Below are positions 54,357 through 63,619 of a DNA stretch of 64,000 nt, one piece after another. This DNA comes from Mycolicibacterium aichiense. Lineage in GTDB: Bacteria; Actinomycetota; Actinomycetes; Mycobacteriales; Mycobacteriaceae. Under the pieces are notes generated by a model, which saw nothing but the letters and a program-made list of their open reading frames with translations, was not told the DNA's origin and ran no database searches. A program made the translations under genes and the position numbers. Numbering within the stretch: position 1 is the stretch's first letter; every line of letters begins with the position of its first letter. Location: NCBI RefSeq assembly GCF_010726245.1, contig NZ_AP022561.1, forward strand, positions 4,836,001-4,900,000, written 5' to 3'.

Positions 54357-57299
54357 ATGAAGTTTAAGTGGGTTTCACCGGCGAACGGCACTTCGCGGCC
54401 CGTCCCCAAGCCGTTCAGTGCTGCGCCGACTTCGCCGAATGCGGTGCCCAACCGCCCGAACGCACAGACGGAACGTCCTGCTGTTATTCCCCCTCCAGCT
54501 CCAGTCACTTCCGGCCCGCGTATCGCGCCCGTTACGCGCGGCCCGATCGCAACAGACGCCGCAGATATTCCGACTCTCGACGGTGACGCTGCGAGAGCAG
54601 TCACGCACCGCGGCAGTCACATTCAGATCATCGCAGCCGCCGGCTCGGGGAAGACGGAAGTCGTTTCTCAGCGGGTGGCGTCGTTGCTCTCCGACGGAGA
54701 GCCGCCGGAGTCGATCGTCGCATTCACATTTACCGAGAAGGCCGCCGCTGAGCTCAAGGAGCGCATTCGTGAGCGGGTAACCGCACTCATGGGACCGAAG
54801 GCCACTGATCAGCTCGGCCGGTTGTTCGTCGGGACAATCCACGCGTATTGCTTCCGGATGCTCCAGATGTACGTGCCGCGGTATGAGACCTACACTCCGC
54901 TCGACGCAAATCAGCTGACGAACTTCCTTTACCAGCAGAGCAGGCTGATCGGTATCACCGCACTCGTACCTACCGACGGCACGTTCAAGAACATCGCTAC
55001 TTTCCAGCGTGGCATCGACGTGATCGAGAACGAGCTGATCGAAATCGAGACCTTGCCCGCCGGCGACTTCAAGGCTGCGGTGGAGTCCTACTACGCAGCG
55101 CTCGATCGCCATCAGTTCATGTCGTTCGGCACGCAGATCGTCCGCGCCGTTGAGGCACTTGCCGACCCCGAAGTCCACGCCGCGGTGGTCGCTCCACTAC
55201 GGCACCTCATCGTCGACGAGTACCAGGACGTCAACCCAGCGCAGGAGCGACTGGTCGAACTGCTCGCAAAGCCCCACGGCAATGCGGACGTCGTGGTGGT
55301 CGGTGACGACGACCAAGCGATCTACCAGTGGCGTGGCTCGTCAGTCACAAACATCGTTACTTTCGCCGATCGTTACCCCGCAGTCACTCAATTCACACTC
55401 CTGACCAATCGTCGCTCACGACCTGGAATCATCGAGGTTGCAAACCTTTTCGCCGAAACGATCCCCGGACGCATCCAAAAGCAGATGCTGCCATTTCGCG
55501 ACGCTGACGGTCCGAGTGTCGCGATCGTCCGGGATCCGGGAAACGAGGGCGACGCGGCAGACGAGATAGCGCGGCAGATCCTCGACTTCCATTCGAAGGG
55601 GCTCCCCTACCGGGACATCGCGGTCCTCGTCCGCGGCCGGGCTGCCTATCCGGCGCTCATTGACGCCTTTGCCAAGGCGGCCATACCCGTACAAGCAGGC
55701 GGGCGGTCGGGGTTGTTTGCGCAATCCGAACCGCAGGTGTTCGGAGCCACGTACGCATGGATCGCCGACATCGATTGGGCGAATGCGAAATTCGCTCAAC
55801 GGCAGAAGGTCACCCTCGACCTTCTGCTCAACGACTATTGCGCTGTATTCAATCTCGCGCACTCAATGCGCGCGAAACTGTCCACATATCTCGAGGAGTG
55901 GAAAGCGCGGGCGCTCGCGAGCGATTTCAATGAGAGCCTTGTCCGCGACTTCTACTCGTTGATGGCGTTGATTGAAGTCAACAAGTGGGATCTGTCGGAT
56001 GCATTAATACGCAACCGTCTTGGGACCATCGCGCGGTTCACTGCCGTTCTAGCCGATTATGAGGGCGTCAGCTGGCGCGCACGCAAAGACCCGAATAACC
56101 CGACTGAACAGGTCGGCGGCCGCAGCGGTGGAGTGTGGTTCTACAAGAACCTCGCCATATTGCTCACTAATTTTGCCGTGGGTAGCTACGATGACTTCGC
56201 AGGCGAGGAAGGTCACCTCGACGACGCCGTAGCGCTGGGAACGATTCACGGCTCGAAAGGCCTGGAGTGGCCGGTAGTGTTCCTTCCGTCGCTAGTGAAG
56301 CAGCGATTCCCGTCGAATATGACCGGACGTGCGCAGGTGTTTCCCGGCGATCTCATCGGCCGTTTCGACCGGCAAAGGTACGAAGGTAGCGACGCCGACG
56401 AGCGGCGGCTGTTTTACGTCGCAATCACACGCGCCCGCGACGCAGTACTGCTGTCGAGCTTCTCCCTGCGAGACAACGGAAAGAGCCGCGGCGCATCGCC
56501 GTACTTCGATGAGGTCGTAAACGCCTACACAAAATCCGGCACGCCCACGTCCGCAACGAGTAAGGGTGCGTCGGCCGAGGCTGACATCGCGATCACCTAC
56601 AGTGAACTGGCTGCATTCGAGTCTTGCCCGCGGAGCTACCTGCTGAAGAACGAGCTCGGATTCATGCCGGCAATTCAGCAAGAACTCGGGTACGGCAACG
56701 CGGTCCACCACACGATGCGGGTGCTCGCTGAGCGCACGCAGGCGACGGGCGCTATACCCACAGCGCTACAAGTGGATCAGCTGCTTAACTCCGAGTTCTT
56801 CTTGCCGTTCGCGAACAAGGCGGGCCACAGGGAGATGCGAGAGAAGGCGCGGCGTCTCGTCATGCGATACGTTAACGAACATTCTTCAGATCTGTTGCGC
56901 ACCTGGGCAACTGAACGCCCATTCGAGCTCTATCTCGATGGCGCCGTAATCTCAGGTCGCGCCGACGTCATCTACGACAGCCACGACGGGCAGATTGGAC
57001 GAGTCGCAATCGTGGACTACAAGACGTCAACCGGCGGGCAGATCGACCCGCTGCAACTGCAGATCTATACAGAAGCCGGACGACGCGAAGGACTCGATGT
57101 CGGCGGCGCCTTCATTCAGGACCTCGGCGCTGAGACTCGGTACGACGTAGCCATCGATACAAAATCGATCTCGGATGCCGAGACTCAGATTATCACCACC
57201 GTAGACGCGTTGCGACGCCGTGAATTCGAGCCGAAACCGGACCGCAGAAAGTGCCGTCAGTGTGACGTGCGGCAGATCTGCTCGGCCTCAGCGACCTAG
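54357..57299 (+). CDS. UvrD/RecB-type SF1 helicase fused to Cas4-like PD-(D/E)xK nuclease
   Basis: A 980-aa helicase-nuclease. A Pro-rich N-terminal tail (about 1-70) is followed by Walker A AAAGSGKTEVVSQR (about 98), Walker B VDEYQDVN (about 287), GDDDQAIYQWRG (about 316), GTIHGSKGLEWPVV (about 628) and FYVAITRARD (about 685), all of the UvrD/PcrA family. The C-terminal 230 residues form a Cas4/RecB-like nuclease: a cysteine in ESCPRSY (about 755), GRADVIYD plus IVDYKTS as the D...DxK site (about 867-893), and three cysteines in CRQCDVRQIC, which can hold a 4Fe-4S cluster. It resembles AddB/RecB-type enzymes but lacks a partner subunit nearby. It runs convergently with the type III restriction genes. 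Confidence 0.9.
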   Translation: MKFKWVSPANGTSRPVPKPFSAAPTSPNAVPNRPNAQTERPAVIPPPAPVTSGPRIAPVTRGPIATDAADIPTLDGDAARAVTHRGSHIQIIAAAGSGKTEVVSQRVASLLSDGEPPESIVAFTFTEKAAAELKERIRERVTALMGPKATDQLGRLFVGTIHAYCFRMLQMYVPRYETYTPLDANQLTNFLYQQSRLIGITALVPTDGTFKNIATFQRGIDVIENELIEIETLPAGDFKAAVESYYAALDRHQFMSFGTQIVRAVEALADPEVHAAVVAPLRHLIVDEYQDVNPAQERLVELLAKPHGNADVVVVGDDDQAIYQWRGSSVTNIVTFADRYPAVTQFTLLTNRRSRPGIIEVANLFAETIPGRIQKQMLPFRDADGPSVAIVRDPGNEGDAADEIARQILDFHSKGLPYRDIAVLVRGRAAYPALIDAFAKAAIPVQAGGRSGLFAQSEPQVFGATYAWIADIDWANAKFAQRQKVTLDLLLNDYCAVFNLAHSMRAKLSTYLEEWKARALASDFNESLVRDFYSLMALIEVNKWDLSDALIRNRLGTIARFTAVLADYEGVSWRARKDPNNPTEQVGGRSGGVWFYKNLAILLTNFAVGSYDDFAGEEGHLDDAVALGTIHGSKGLEWPVVFLPSLVKQRFPSNMTGRAQVFPGDLIGRFDRQRYEGSDADERRLFYVAITRARDAVLLSSFSLRDNGKSRGASPYFDEVVNAYTKSGTPTSATSKGASAEADIAITYSELAAFESCPRSYLLKNELGFMPAIQQELGYGNAVHHTMRVLAERTQATGAIPTALQVDQLLNSEFFLPFANKAGHREMREKARRLVMRYVNEHSSDLLRTWATERPFELYLDGAVISGRADVIYDSHDGQIGRVAIVDYKTSTGGQIDPLQLQIYTEAGRREGLDVGGAFIQDLGAETRYDVAIDTKSISDAETQIITTVDALRRREFEPKPDRRKCRQCDVRQICSASAT

Positions 57300-57334
57300 T
57301 GGCGCCTCGGCGCAACCCATGACGCACCTCGAAC

Positions 57335-59911
57335 TCAAGCGCTGTATTCCTCCGCGAGGTCAGATTCGTAGAAAGCGTCCGCCCGCTTGTCCTCATGTAA
57401 AACAGCTTCTCGCACAGCAGGTTTCGTCATATCGAGCACTTTCATCTTGCTCCCGACCTGAGCGACCGCTTCGATGCGGTGGAACTCATCGCCGAACTCT
57501 TGCGCAAATCCTGCGAGTGCCTTCAGTTTGGTCACAGCGTCATCGAGGTGCGTCCCATGTGGGTCGACGATCGACGCTTTCACCTCTCCTCCGACATCAT
57601 GGAAGAACACGAAATCGGGATGCATCGTTCGCCAATTTCCTTGACCGTCGCGATAGGCGATGCCGATAGAATCTACCGCCGAACGCGGCGGGTTGCGATA
57701 CCAACCGACCGCGCCTTCGGCGAGTTCGGCGTTCACCACCTTCTGTTCCCACTTGTTCAGCGACGACAGAGGAAACAGTCCGTCTTCGTCCGACATTAAG
57801 TGCCGTCCGACAAGGGGCGCATCAATTTCGGTGTCATCTTCGAGGACCTTGTAATCCTCCATGCGGGATCTCGGCTGACCGAGTTCTCCGCGCTGGGGTT
57901 CGGTGGTCATCGCGCGAATGTCCTCATAGTCCTGTTGGCGTACATCGGGGAGCGACTTGATGGCGACGCGGTGCTGCGCGAACCAACTGTCCACTAGTTC
58001 AGTCGCCTCCTGGTCAACCTTCTCGCGCACCTCTTTGATCATCGAGAGCGCGGAGGCGCGCACGTAGGCGTCACGCAGTCCGTCATCGTCATCATCATCC
58101 GCGCCAGCGAGATGGTTAACGTACGACTGCGCGACGTCCGCGCCGAAGGCCTTCTTGGCGTCCTCGAAAGCCGACCTGATCGCGCGGTCGTCTGCACGCA
58201 TCGAGAACTCTCGATATGTGAGCTTCTTCGACTCTGATGTCCCCGAGATCTCCTGTATGTCGACGCGCCAAACCTCGTCGATTTGCTCGTCAAGCAGGCC
58301 GCTGTACCGGGTCGCATACGTGTCGAGTATCAGGTGCATTTCGCGCTCCGCATCGGACAATGCACCGGGGCGAACACCATCCATCGCAAGCGACTGAGCC
58401 AGGGCGACAAGCCTTCTAACTGGTCGCGCGCCCCGTTTGGGCAATGTCTGTGTCGGAAGCCTGCTCCAGACCGACCACACTGACTCTGGAATGGACGGGT
58501 TGTCGCGAAGAACGCGGCCGTCGAGCAGAATCTTCTTCGTTGTCCCGGTCCCGGGCATTTCTTCAAGTTGGCCGGTGAGATAACGCACGACATTCCCCGC
58601 CGTCGTGCGGTCGAAGAACGGCAAGATGCACTCGACGGCGTTGAGCGCCTCGTCGCCCGGCACACGGCGCGCCAACGGACTGCGGACCATACGACCCAAC
58701 AGCTGAGTGATGTGCGTCGTGTCCTTCGCAGGACGGAAGGACACCATCACCTCCGCGCGCGGGCAGTCCCAGCCCGTCGAGATCGCATCCTTCGCAACAA
58801 GTACACGCACTTCAGGCGTCTCCTGGACGCGTTGCGGCTCGATCCAGCCAACATCCCAACGGCCGAAATGCTGACGGGCGTGGTCGCCCAATACGTGAGC
58901 GACACTACCGCCGTACAACTCAGGGACCACCTCGGCGATGGTGTCGAGGGCACGACCGATTTCGTCGGGTTCCGGCGTGTTCGGTGTCTGCAGAACAAGC
59001 AGAGGCACGACTGTGACGGCGAGCCCTTGCTCATTCGAGTAAGAGGCCCACCGCTCAGTCGAGGCGGCGAGTTTCTGCGCAGCGAGCTTCACCAGCGTCG
59101 TGTCGAAGTTTCCTGCTTCGTTCGGAATATCAAGGCTCACGACGTCCTTGACGAGTCCGGACTCCTGCACTCGGTTCGGGTCGACCATCACTGCGGGATA
59201 CTCGCGGCGATGCCCGGACTCGTCCGCTTCCTTCATCGCGGACTCGAAGCGCTCGATCGTTGCCGAGATACCCCAGACAATCGGGATCGCCGGATAACCG
59301 GCATGGCCCTGAACGAGCCTTCGGACAATCGTCGTCTTGTCCGTGCTGGCTTTGGTGTTGAAGCCGCGATGCGCCTCATCAAGAACGAGGTAAAGCGTCA
59401 GGTCCTCGTCCGCGATCGTATTTGCGATCGTCTCCCAAATCGTGTAGCCCTGTAGATCCGGTGTACCGGGCAGCACCTGCTGATTCTCATCCTCCACGTG
59501 TCCGCGCGTCAGTTTTGAGCTCTTCGAAAGTTTCTGGGTGTTAAGGAAATACACTTTGCCGGGGTCCAGCTTGGCCTTAGCGAACGGGGGTTCGATCGTT
59601 ACGAGATCCGACGATGTGAACTTCTCGGACGCGTCCATTAACCGCATGCGCGTTTGATCATTGAGATTTGGATCGTCCGAGAACCAGAGCACGACAGCTC
59701 CCTCGTCCGGCTCGAAGTCGAACGTCTCCGACCCGTAGAAGAGTGCCTCGATAACTGCGGCCGCCATGACCGTCTTACCCGCGCCCGTTGGCGCGGTGAG
59801 GGCTACAGAAGATTCCTTCCCGTCGCGCTCCCAAGCCGTTTGGGCGCGGTCGAGCGTCCGAAGAATGTCGTCCACGGCATCTTCTTGGTAATCCTTTAGA
59901 GTGAACTTCAC
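57335..59911 (-). CDS. Type III restriction endonuclease subunit R-like helicase (Res)
   Basis: An 858-aa Res-type protein. The SF2 ATPase core contains APTGAGKTVMA (about residue 42), LVLDEAHRGFN (about 177), and QLLGRMVRSPLARR (about 405). The C-terminal region includes TMHPDFVFFHDVGG and ASIVDPHGTHLDD (about 765-795): the acidic PD is present, but where classical Res nucleases have E-x-K the sequence is D-P-H. The DPH form may be a family variant of the nuclease or a lost active site. The GTG start overlaps the methylase stop by four bases. Cleavage by type III enzymes needs the Mod partner for DNA recognition. Confidence 0.87.
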   Translation of the reverse strand: MKFTLKDYQEDAVDDILRTLDRAQTAWERDGKESSVALTAPTGAGKTVMAAAVIEALFYGSETFDFEPDEGAVVLWFSDDPNLNDQTRMRLMDASEKFTSSDLVTIEPPFAKAKLDPGKVYFLNTQKLSKSSKLTRGHVEDENQQVLPGTPDLQGYTIWETIANTIADEDLTLYLVLDEAHRGFNTKASTDKTTIVRRLVQGHAGYPAIPIVWGISATIERFESAMKEADESGHRREYPAVMVDPNRVQESGLVKDVVSLDIPNEAGNFDTTLVKLAAQKLAASTERWASYSNEQGLAVTVVPLLVLQTPNTPEPDEIGRALDTIAEVVPELYGGSVAHVLGDHARQHFGRWDVGWIEPQRVQETPEVRVLVAKDAISTGWDCPRAEVMVSFRPAKDTTHITQLLGRMVRSPLARRVPGDEALNAVECILPFFDRTTAGNVVRYLTGQLEEMPGTGTTKKILLDGRVLRDNPSIPESVWSVWSRLPTQTLPKRGARPVRRLVALAQSLAMDGVRPGALSDAEREMHLILDTYATRYSGLLDEQIDEVWRVDIQEISGTSESKKLTYREFSMRADDRAIRSAFEDAKKAFGADVAQSYVNHLAGADDDDDDGLRDAYVRASALSMIKEVREKVDQEATELVDSWFAQHRVAIKSLPDVRQQDYEDIRAMTTEPQRGELGQPRSRMEDYKVLEDDTEIDAPLVGRHLMSDEDGLFPLSSLNKWEQKVVNAELAEGAVGWYRNPPRSAVDSIGIAYRDGQGNWRTMHPDFVFFHDVGGEVKASIVDPHGTHLDDAVTKLKALAGFAQEFGDEFHRIEAVAQVGSKMKVLDMTKPAVREAVLHEDKRADAFYESDLAEEYSA

Positions 59912-62040
59912 AGTGTGCTACGCCCCGTCTCAATCTCGAAGTTCTGAAGGTACGCCTCGTACAACCGAACCGGCTCCACCTGATCGGGCAATTCGCGCAC
60001 CACCGATTCGAACAGGCGATCCTCGTCTGTGACGATGAATGCGACTCGAATACTGTCCATCGCAGCAACAGCCTTAAGGAATCTCTCGGACTGATTCAGG
60101 TCCGCCAGAACGCCGTAGGTGTCGGCAGCGTTCCAGCCCGCCGACATATCCTCGATGCGGCGGCCTTGCGAACCAGCTCGCAACCACAAAAGCGGTGCGA
60201 CTTTCTCGAACTCGCGGTTCGACGAAACCCGGAGTGGGGCCTCATATGTCAGGGCGAAGAACTCAACATTTTCATCGAATCCGTCAGCGATCGGAAATTC
60301 ATCAGTGAACTTGTAGTCACCCCTTACAGGGTCGCCATTGGGAGTGTTGCCCGTGATCGCCGCAGCGAGCCGAGGCTGTGTAATGTGCCGGCAGATTCCC
60401 CGCTGCTCCCATTCCGGATCCCCGGGGCGGTAGCTTTGATCAACGAGCTCTTTCTGCTCGTCGGCTCCGACCTCATTGTTGGTGACGCTGATCGAACGGC
60501 GTCGACCACCGTCCTGCTTGTTTAAGCGCATAACGGCGTGCGCCGTGGTGCCGGAACCAGCAAAGAAATCAACGATCGTGGCATTCGGCTTGTTCACAAC
60601 CGCGAAGCGGAGCGCATCCTCCACCGCATAAAGGGATTTCGGAAAAGGAAACTTGCGCCCAGGGATCAATGTGGCCAGCAATGACGAACCGAACAAGCCC
60701 GCGTCGTGAGCAGGGGCGGTCCACACCGTCCTTGGTGCGGTCGTGCGAATTGCGCCCTCGCGATGTCGCAAGATGAGCGCACCTCGGTCATCTTTGCCAA
60801 GTTGCTCGATCTCGCCGGCTGCAATGCGTTTCTTCTCGGCCGTGCGTAGATAGTTTACTTTATGACCTGAGGAAGAAGAATTGATCCTGGCGGTCCCATC
60901 GAGGAATGCTTTCCTAATCGCTACAGCGCCAAGTTGCCATGTATTCTCGTCGCCATTCGGGCGTATAGGCCATATCGCAGTCAATCCTGGCGCAGGCGCA
61001 GCCACCGCATTTCTATCCGACTGCAGAGGTATTGTCTCGCCGACCGAGTGCAAACGGCCGTCTGCGTGAACCCAAATTGGATAGAATAGATTTGGACGGG
61101 CAGTTCGAGAGCTGTTGGATCCCGTTCGCATTAGTGAAAACCAGATGGGAGCCTTCACCGCCGTGGCATCACCCTCAGCACTACTGAGGGGCGCTGGTAC
61201 AACGCCGGAGCCTTCTCCAAGAACAACGTAGAACAGATACTCTTCGGTCCGAGTGAACGCTCCTGGCCGCGCAACGCCCGCGCGAGGGTTCGTTACGTCT
61301 GTAACCATCTGAACCCGCGCTTCGGGGAACACTTGCTCGAGCAGTAGCCCTAACCGCAGATACTCTTTCTCGTCAATCGTCACAATGAGCACTGAATCAT
61401 CCGGGTTGAGTAACTGCTTCGCCAACTTCAATCGTCGCTCCATAAAAGCGAGCCACTTCGAGTGGCGGTATAAGTCCTCGCCCTCGACGTAATCGTTGTT
61501 GTATTTCCAGTCCCTTGCGCCAGTGTTATAAGGCGGGTCGATATAGATAACATCGACTTGCGCGCGGTGTGTGAACAGAAGTGTTTGGAGCGCGTGATAG
61601 TTCTCGGCATTGATGACCGAGTGGTAGGGCTTGTCGCCGCCGCGTTCGATTTTTCCGGTAGAGACGAGACCGGGATAGATCGGATCCCGGAACTCGGCTA
61701 CAACGACGAGGTCGTCGACGAGCGCCTCCGCGGTCTCGTCGTCGCCGATCAATTCCAGCGATGCCGTTCGGATGCCGGATGCATCTCTAGTGAACTCCAC
61801 GACACGCCAGAGTCGGGCATCACGCGCACTCGATTTCGATCCGCGCGGTGGGAGAATTCGCACCTTGTCACCCCGCCGCACTGGGCGACCGGGCAGCTCG
61901 ACTGCCTCGGGCACGTGACGTTCGAAGTTCAAGCCAAAGGCCCGCCGGTTTGAGAGGGCATCGACCTCTCGCCTCAGATCCTTTGCAAGCGCAGGATCCT
62001 TGGTCTCGAGTTGCCGAAGCAGGTCATTCAGCCGGGACAC
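59908..62040 (-). CDS. Type III DNA methyltransferase (Mod, N6-adenine)
   Basis: A 710-aa methylase of the beta arrangement: motif IV DPPYNTG (about residue 168) precedes motif I DFFAGSGTTAHA (about 492). The order and length fit Mod subunits of type III systems. The target recognition region should lie between, around residues 230-470, where sequence is variable and contains AT-rich codons unlike the mce genes. The GTG at 62040 has a GGAGAG site. It is the third gene of the operon that begins beyond the window and ends with the Res gene. Confidence 0.92.
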   Translation of the reverse strand: MSRLNDLLRQLETKDPALAKDLRREVDALSNRRAFGLNFERHVPEAVELPGRPVRRGDKVRILPPRGSKSSARDARLWRVVEFTRDASGIRTASLELIGDDETAEALVDDLVVVAEFRDPIYPGLVSTGKIERGGDKPYHSVINAENYHALQTLLFTHRAQVDVIYIDPPYNTGARDWKYNNDYVEGEDLYRHSKWLAFMERRLKLAKQLLNPDDSVLIVTIDEKEYLRLGLLLEQVFPEARVQMVTDVTNPRAGVARPGAFTRTEEYLFYVVLGEGSGVVPAPLSSAEGDATAVKAPIWFSLMRTGSNSSRTARPNLFYPIWVHADGRLHSVGETIPLQSDRNAVAAPAPGLTAIWPIRPNGDENTWQLGAVAIRKAFLDGTARINSSSSGHKVNYLRTAEKKRIAAGEIEQLGKDDRGALILRHREGAIRTTAPRTVWTAPAHDAGLFGSSLLATLIPGRKFPFPKSLYAVEDALRFAVVNKPNATIVDFFAGSGTTAHAVMRLNKQDGGRRRSISVTNNEVGADEQKELVDQSYRPGDPEWEQRGICRHITQPRLAAAITGNTPNGDPVRGDYKFTDEFPIADGFDENVEFFALTYEAPLRVSSNREFEKVAPLLWLRAGSQGRRIEDMSAGWNAADTYGVLADLNQSERFLKAVAAMDSIRVAFIVTDEDRLFESVVRELPDQVEPVRLYEAYLQNFEIETGRSTL

Positions 62041-62092
62041 AGCTCTCCTTTGTTACGTCGGGATCGGACGGCAAATGCTCGCCATATTAGGT

Positions 62093-63619
62093 TCATTCGT
62101 CATCTGACACGTCAATGACGCTGCGCGCGAACGTCGCCAGGATCCGCACGTGCGTTTGCCGAGGCAACTGACGCGTGCCGGGCTCACCGAAGGGCGTTCC
62201 GGGCCGGGCAGGGGCTTCAGCCAGCAGATCGTCGAGCCCGGGACGCGCGAGCATAAGGAGTCCGTGTGTCGCGCGCGTGCACGCGACCGCGAGTCGCCCG
62301 AACGACGAGTTGAATGTGTCGAGTTCGGCGGCGCCGTTCAAGGGGTGCACCGCGATCGTGACGCCGTTCGTGTTGCCCTGCCACGAATCAACCGTCGAAG
62401 CGACGATGTCGCGATCCGTTAGGTTGTGCTTTTTCTGCAGCCGGTCGACGATCTCCTTCGCGTCATCAACCGACTGATTGCGCGTCGCAAGGATCGCGAT
62501 CAGTGGATACTGATGATCGCCTCGAGGACTAATCCTGTCCCAGTTGCCTGTTGGCCGCCCCGGCACGTCGATGTCGTACGTCGCTGAAATGAGCGACACT
62601 TCAGCCGTGAAGAACTCGTCTACAACGTATTCGACGAACTCCATGAGCGGCATATCGATGTCAGCAGCTTCAGGCTCCGGCAGACCAGCAACTTCGAGCA
62701 AGGTTGGTACGCCCGTACCAACCTGTCGCCAAATCTCGGCCACGCCATCGTCCATGGAACCGAGGTCGATCTCACGATCACCGGGTGCTGCGACGCAGTC
62801 AAGCGATTCCCATTCCGGGTAGAAGGCACGCCATAGAGCAAGGTGGCCAGCGCACGGCCGCCACACCGTCGGGAGCTCGCGCGACCACGTCCGCGGATCA
62901 TCGTCATACTCGGTGGGCCACGCACGATACGGGTTGTAGCCCGGGTCTCCGCGCCACGGATTTTCGCCAATCTCCAGCGGTGGCAATTGGCCTACGTCGC
63001 CCACGCCGACCCATAGCGGTGCAATCTTCGTGATCCGGTCGAACAAGTGGTGTGCGATCTGCCAGGCTTCGTCGACGAACAGCACGTCGAACGGAGCAAC
63101 CCCGTTCGCAGCGTCGCCGAGGTGGTTGCGCAACCGTCCCACTTCGCCGATGGCACCGAACCGGGCGGCAGTCGCGATTACGACCTTCACATCTGTCGGA
63201 AGTTGACTCGTCGATGTGACTACGCTGGCAGCGGCGAGCACTTCACTTGGGATGGCGTTGTACGCCTCATGACTCGCCAGCAGCGCGACGGCGTCCTTGC
63301 CGAGGGAATCCGCCACAGATACCGCGAGTGGTCGTACCTGTTTGTTGGTAAACGCGGTGATGGCGACGCGTCGTCCTTCCGCATGCTGTGTCGCCTCGAC
63401 TACGAGGCGCTTCAGTGCGTACGACTTCCCCGCGCCCGCTGATGCTTTCAGCAGGATCCGCTCCATGGGAGAGGTGCCCGCTAGCATGTCCGCCAGTTCG
63501 GCGCTGGCCTCGTCGGAAACGCAATCGTTCAACGCCGCAGCGTCCTCATGATGCTTGTCGCCGATCGCGACGTCGAGCGGCCCTTGGAAATGACCGGTCT
63601 CGCCGTGTTCCGTCGTCAC
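62093..63619 (-). CDS. SF1-type AAA helicase linked to the type III system
   Basis: A 508-aa helicase/ATPase of the Upf1/UvrD superfamily. Walker A LKASAGAGKSYALK (about residue 57), Walker B VLFVDEAWQ (about 180), GVGDVGQLPP and, near the end, ACTRATHGLLMLARPG as motif VI. This is not one of the classical type III subunits, so its presence between the upstream unknown gene and mod suggests an accessory role, such as unwinding or translocation during restriction. The GTG start overlaps the preceding stop (GTGA). The gap to mod is 52 bp. Confidence 0.85.
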   Translation of the reverse strand: MTTEHGETGHFQGPLDVAIGDKHHEDAAALNDCVSDEASAELADMLAGTSPMERILLKASAGAGKSYALKRLVVEATQHAEGRRVAITAFTNKQVRPLAVSVADSLGKDAVALLASHEAYNAIPSEVLAAASVVTSTSQLPTDVKVVIATAARFGAIGEVGRLRNHLGDAANGVAPFDVLFVDEAWQIAHHLFDRITKIAPLWVGVGDVGQLPPLEIGENPWRGDPGYNPYRAWPTEYDDDPRTWSRELPTVWRPCAGHLALWRAFYPEWESLDCVAAPGDREIDLGSMDDGVAEIWRQVGTGVPTLLEVAGLPEPEAADIDMPLMEFVEYVVDEFFTAEVSLISATYDIDVPGRPTGNWDRISPRGDHQYPLIAILATRNQSVDDAKEIVDRLQKKHNLTDRDIVASTVDSWQGNTNGVTIAVHPLNGAAELDTFNSSFGRLAVACTRATHGLLMLARPGLDDLLAEAPARPGTPFGEPGTRQLPRQTHVRILATFARSVIDVSDDE

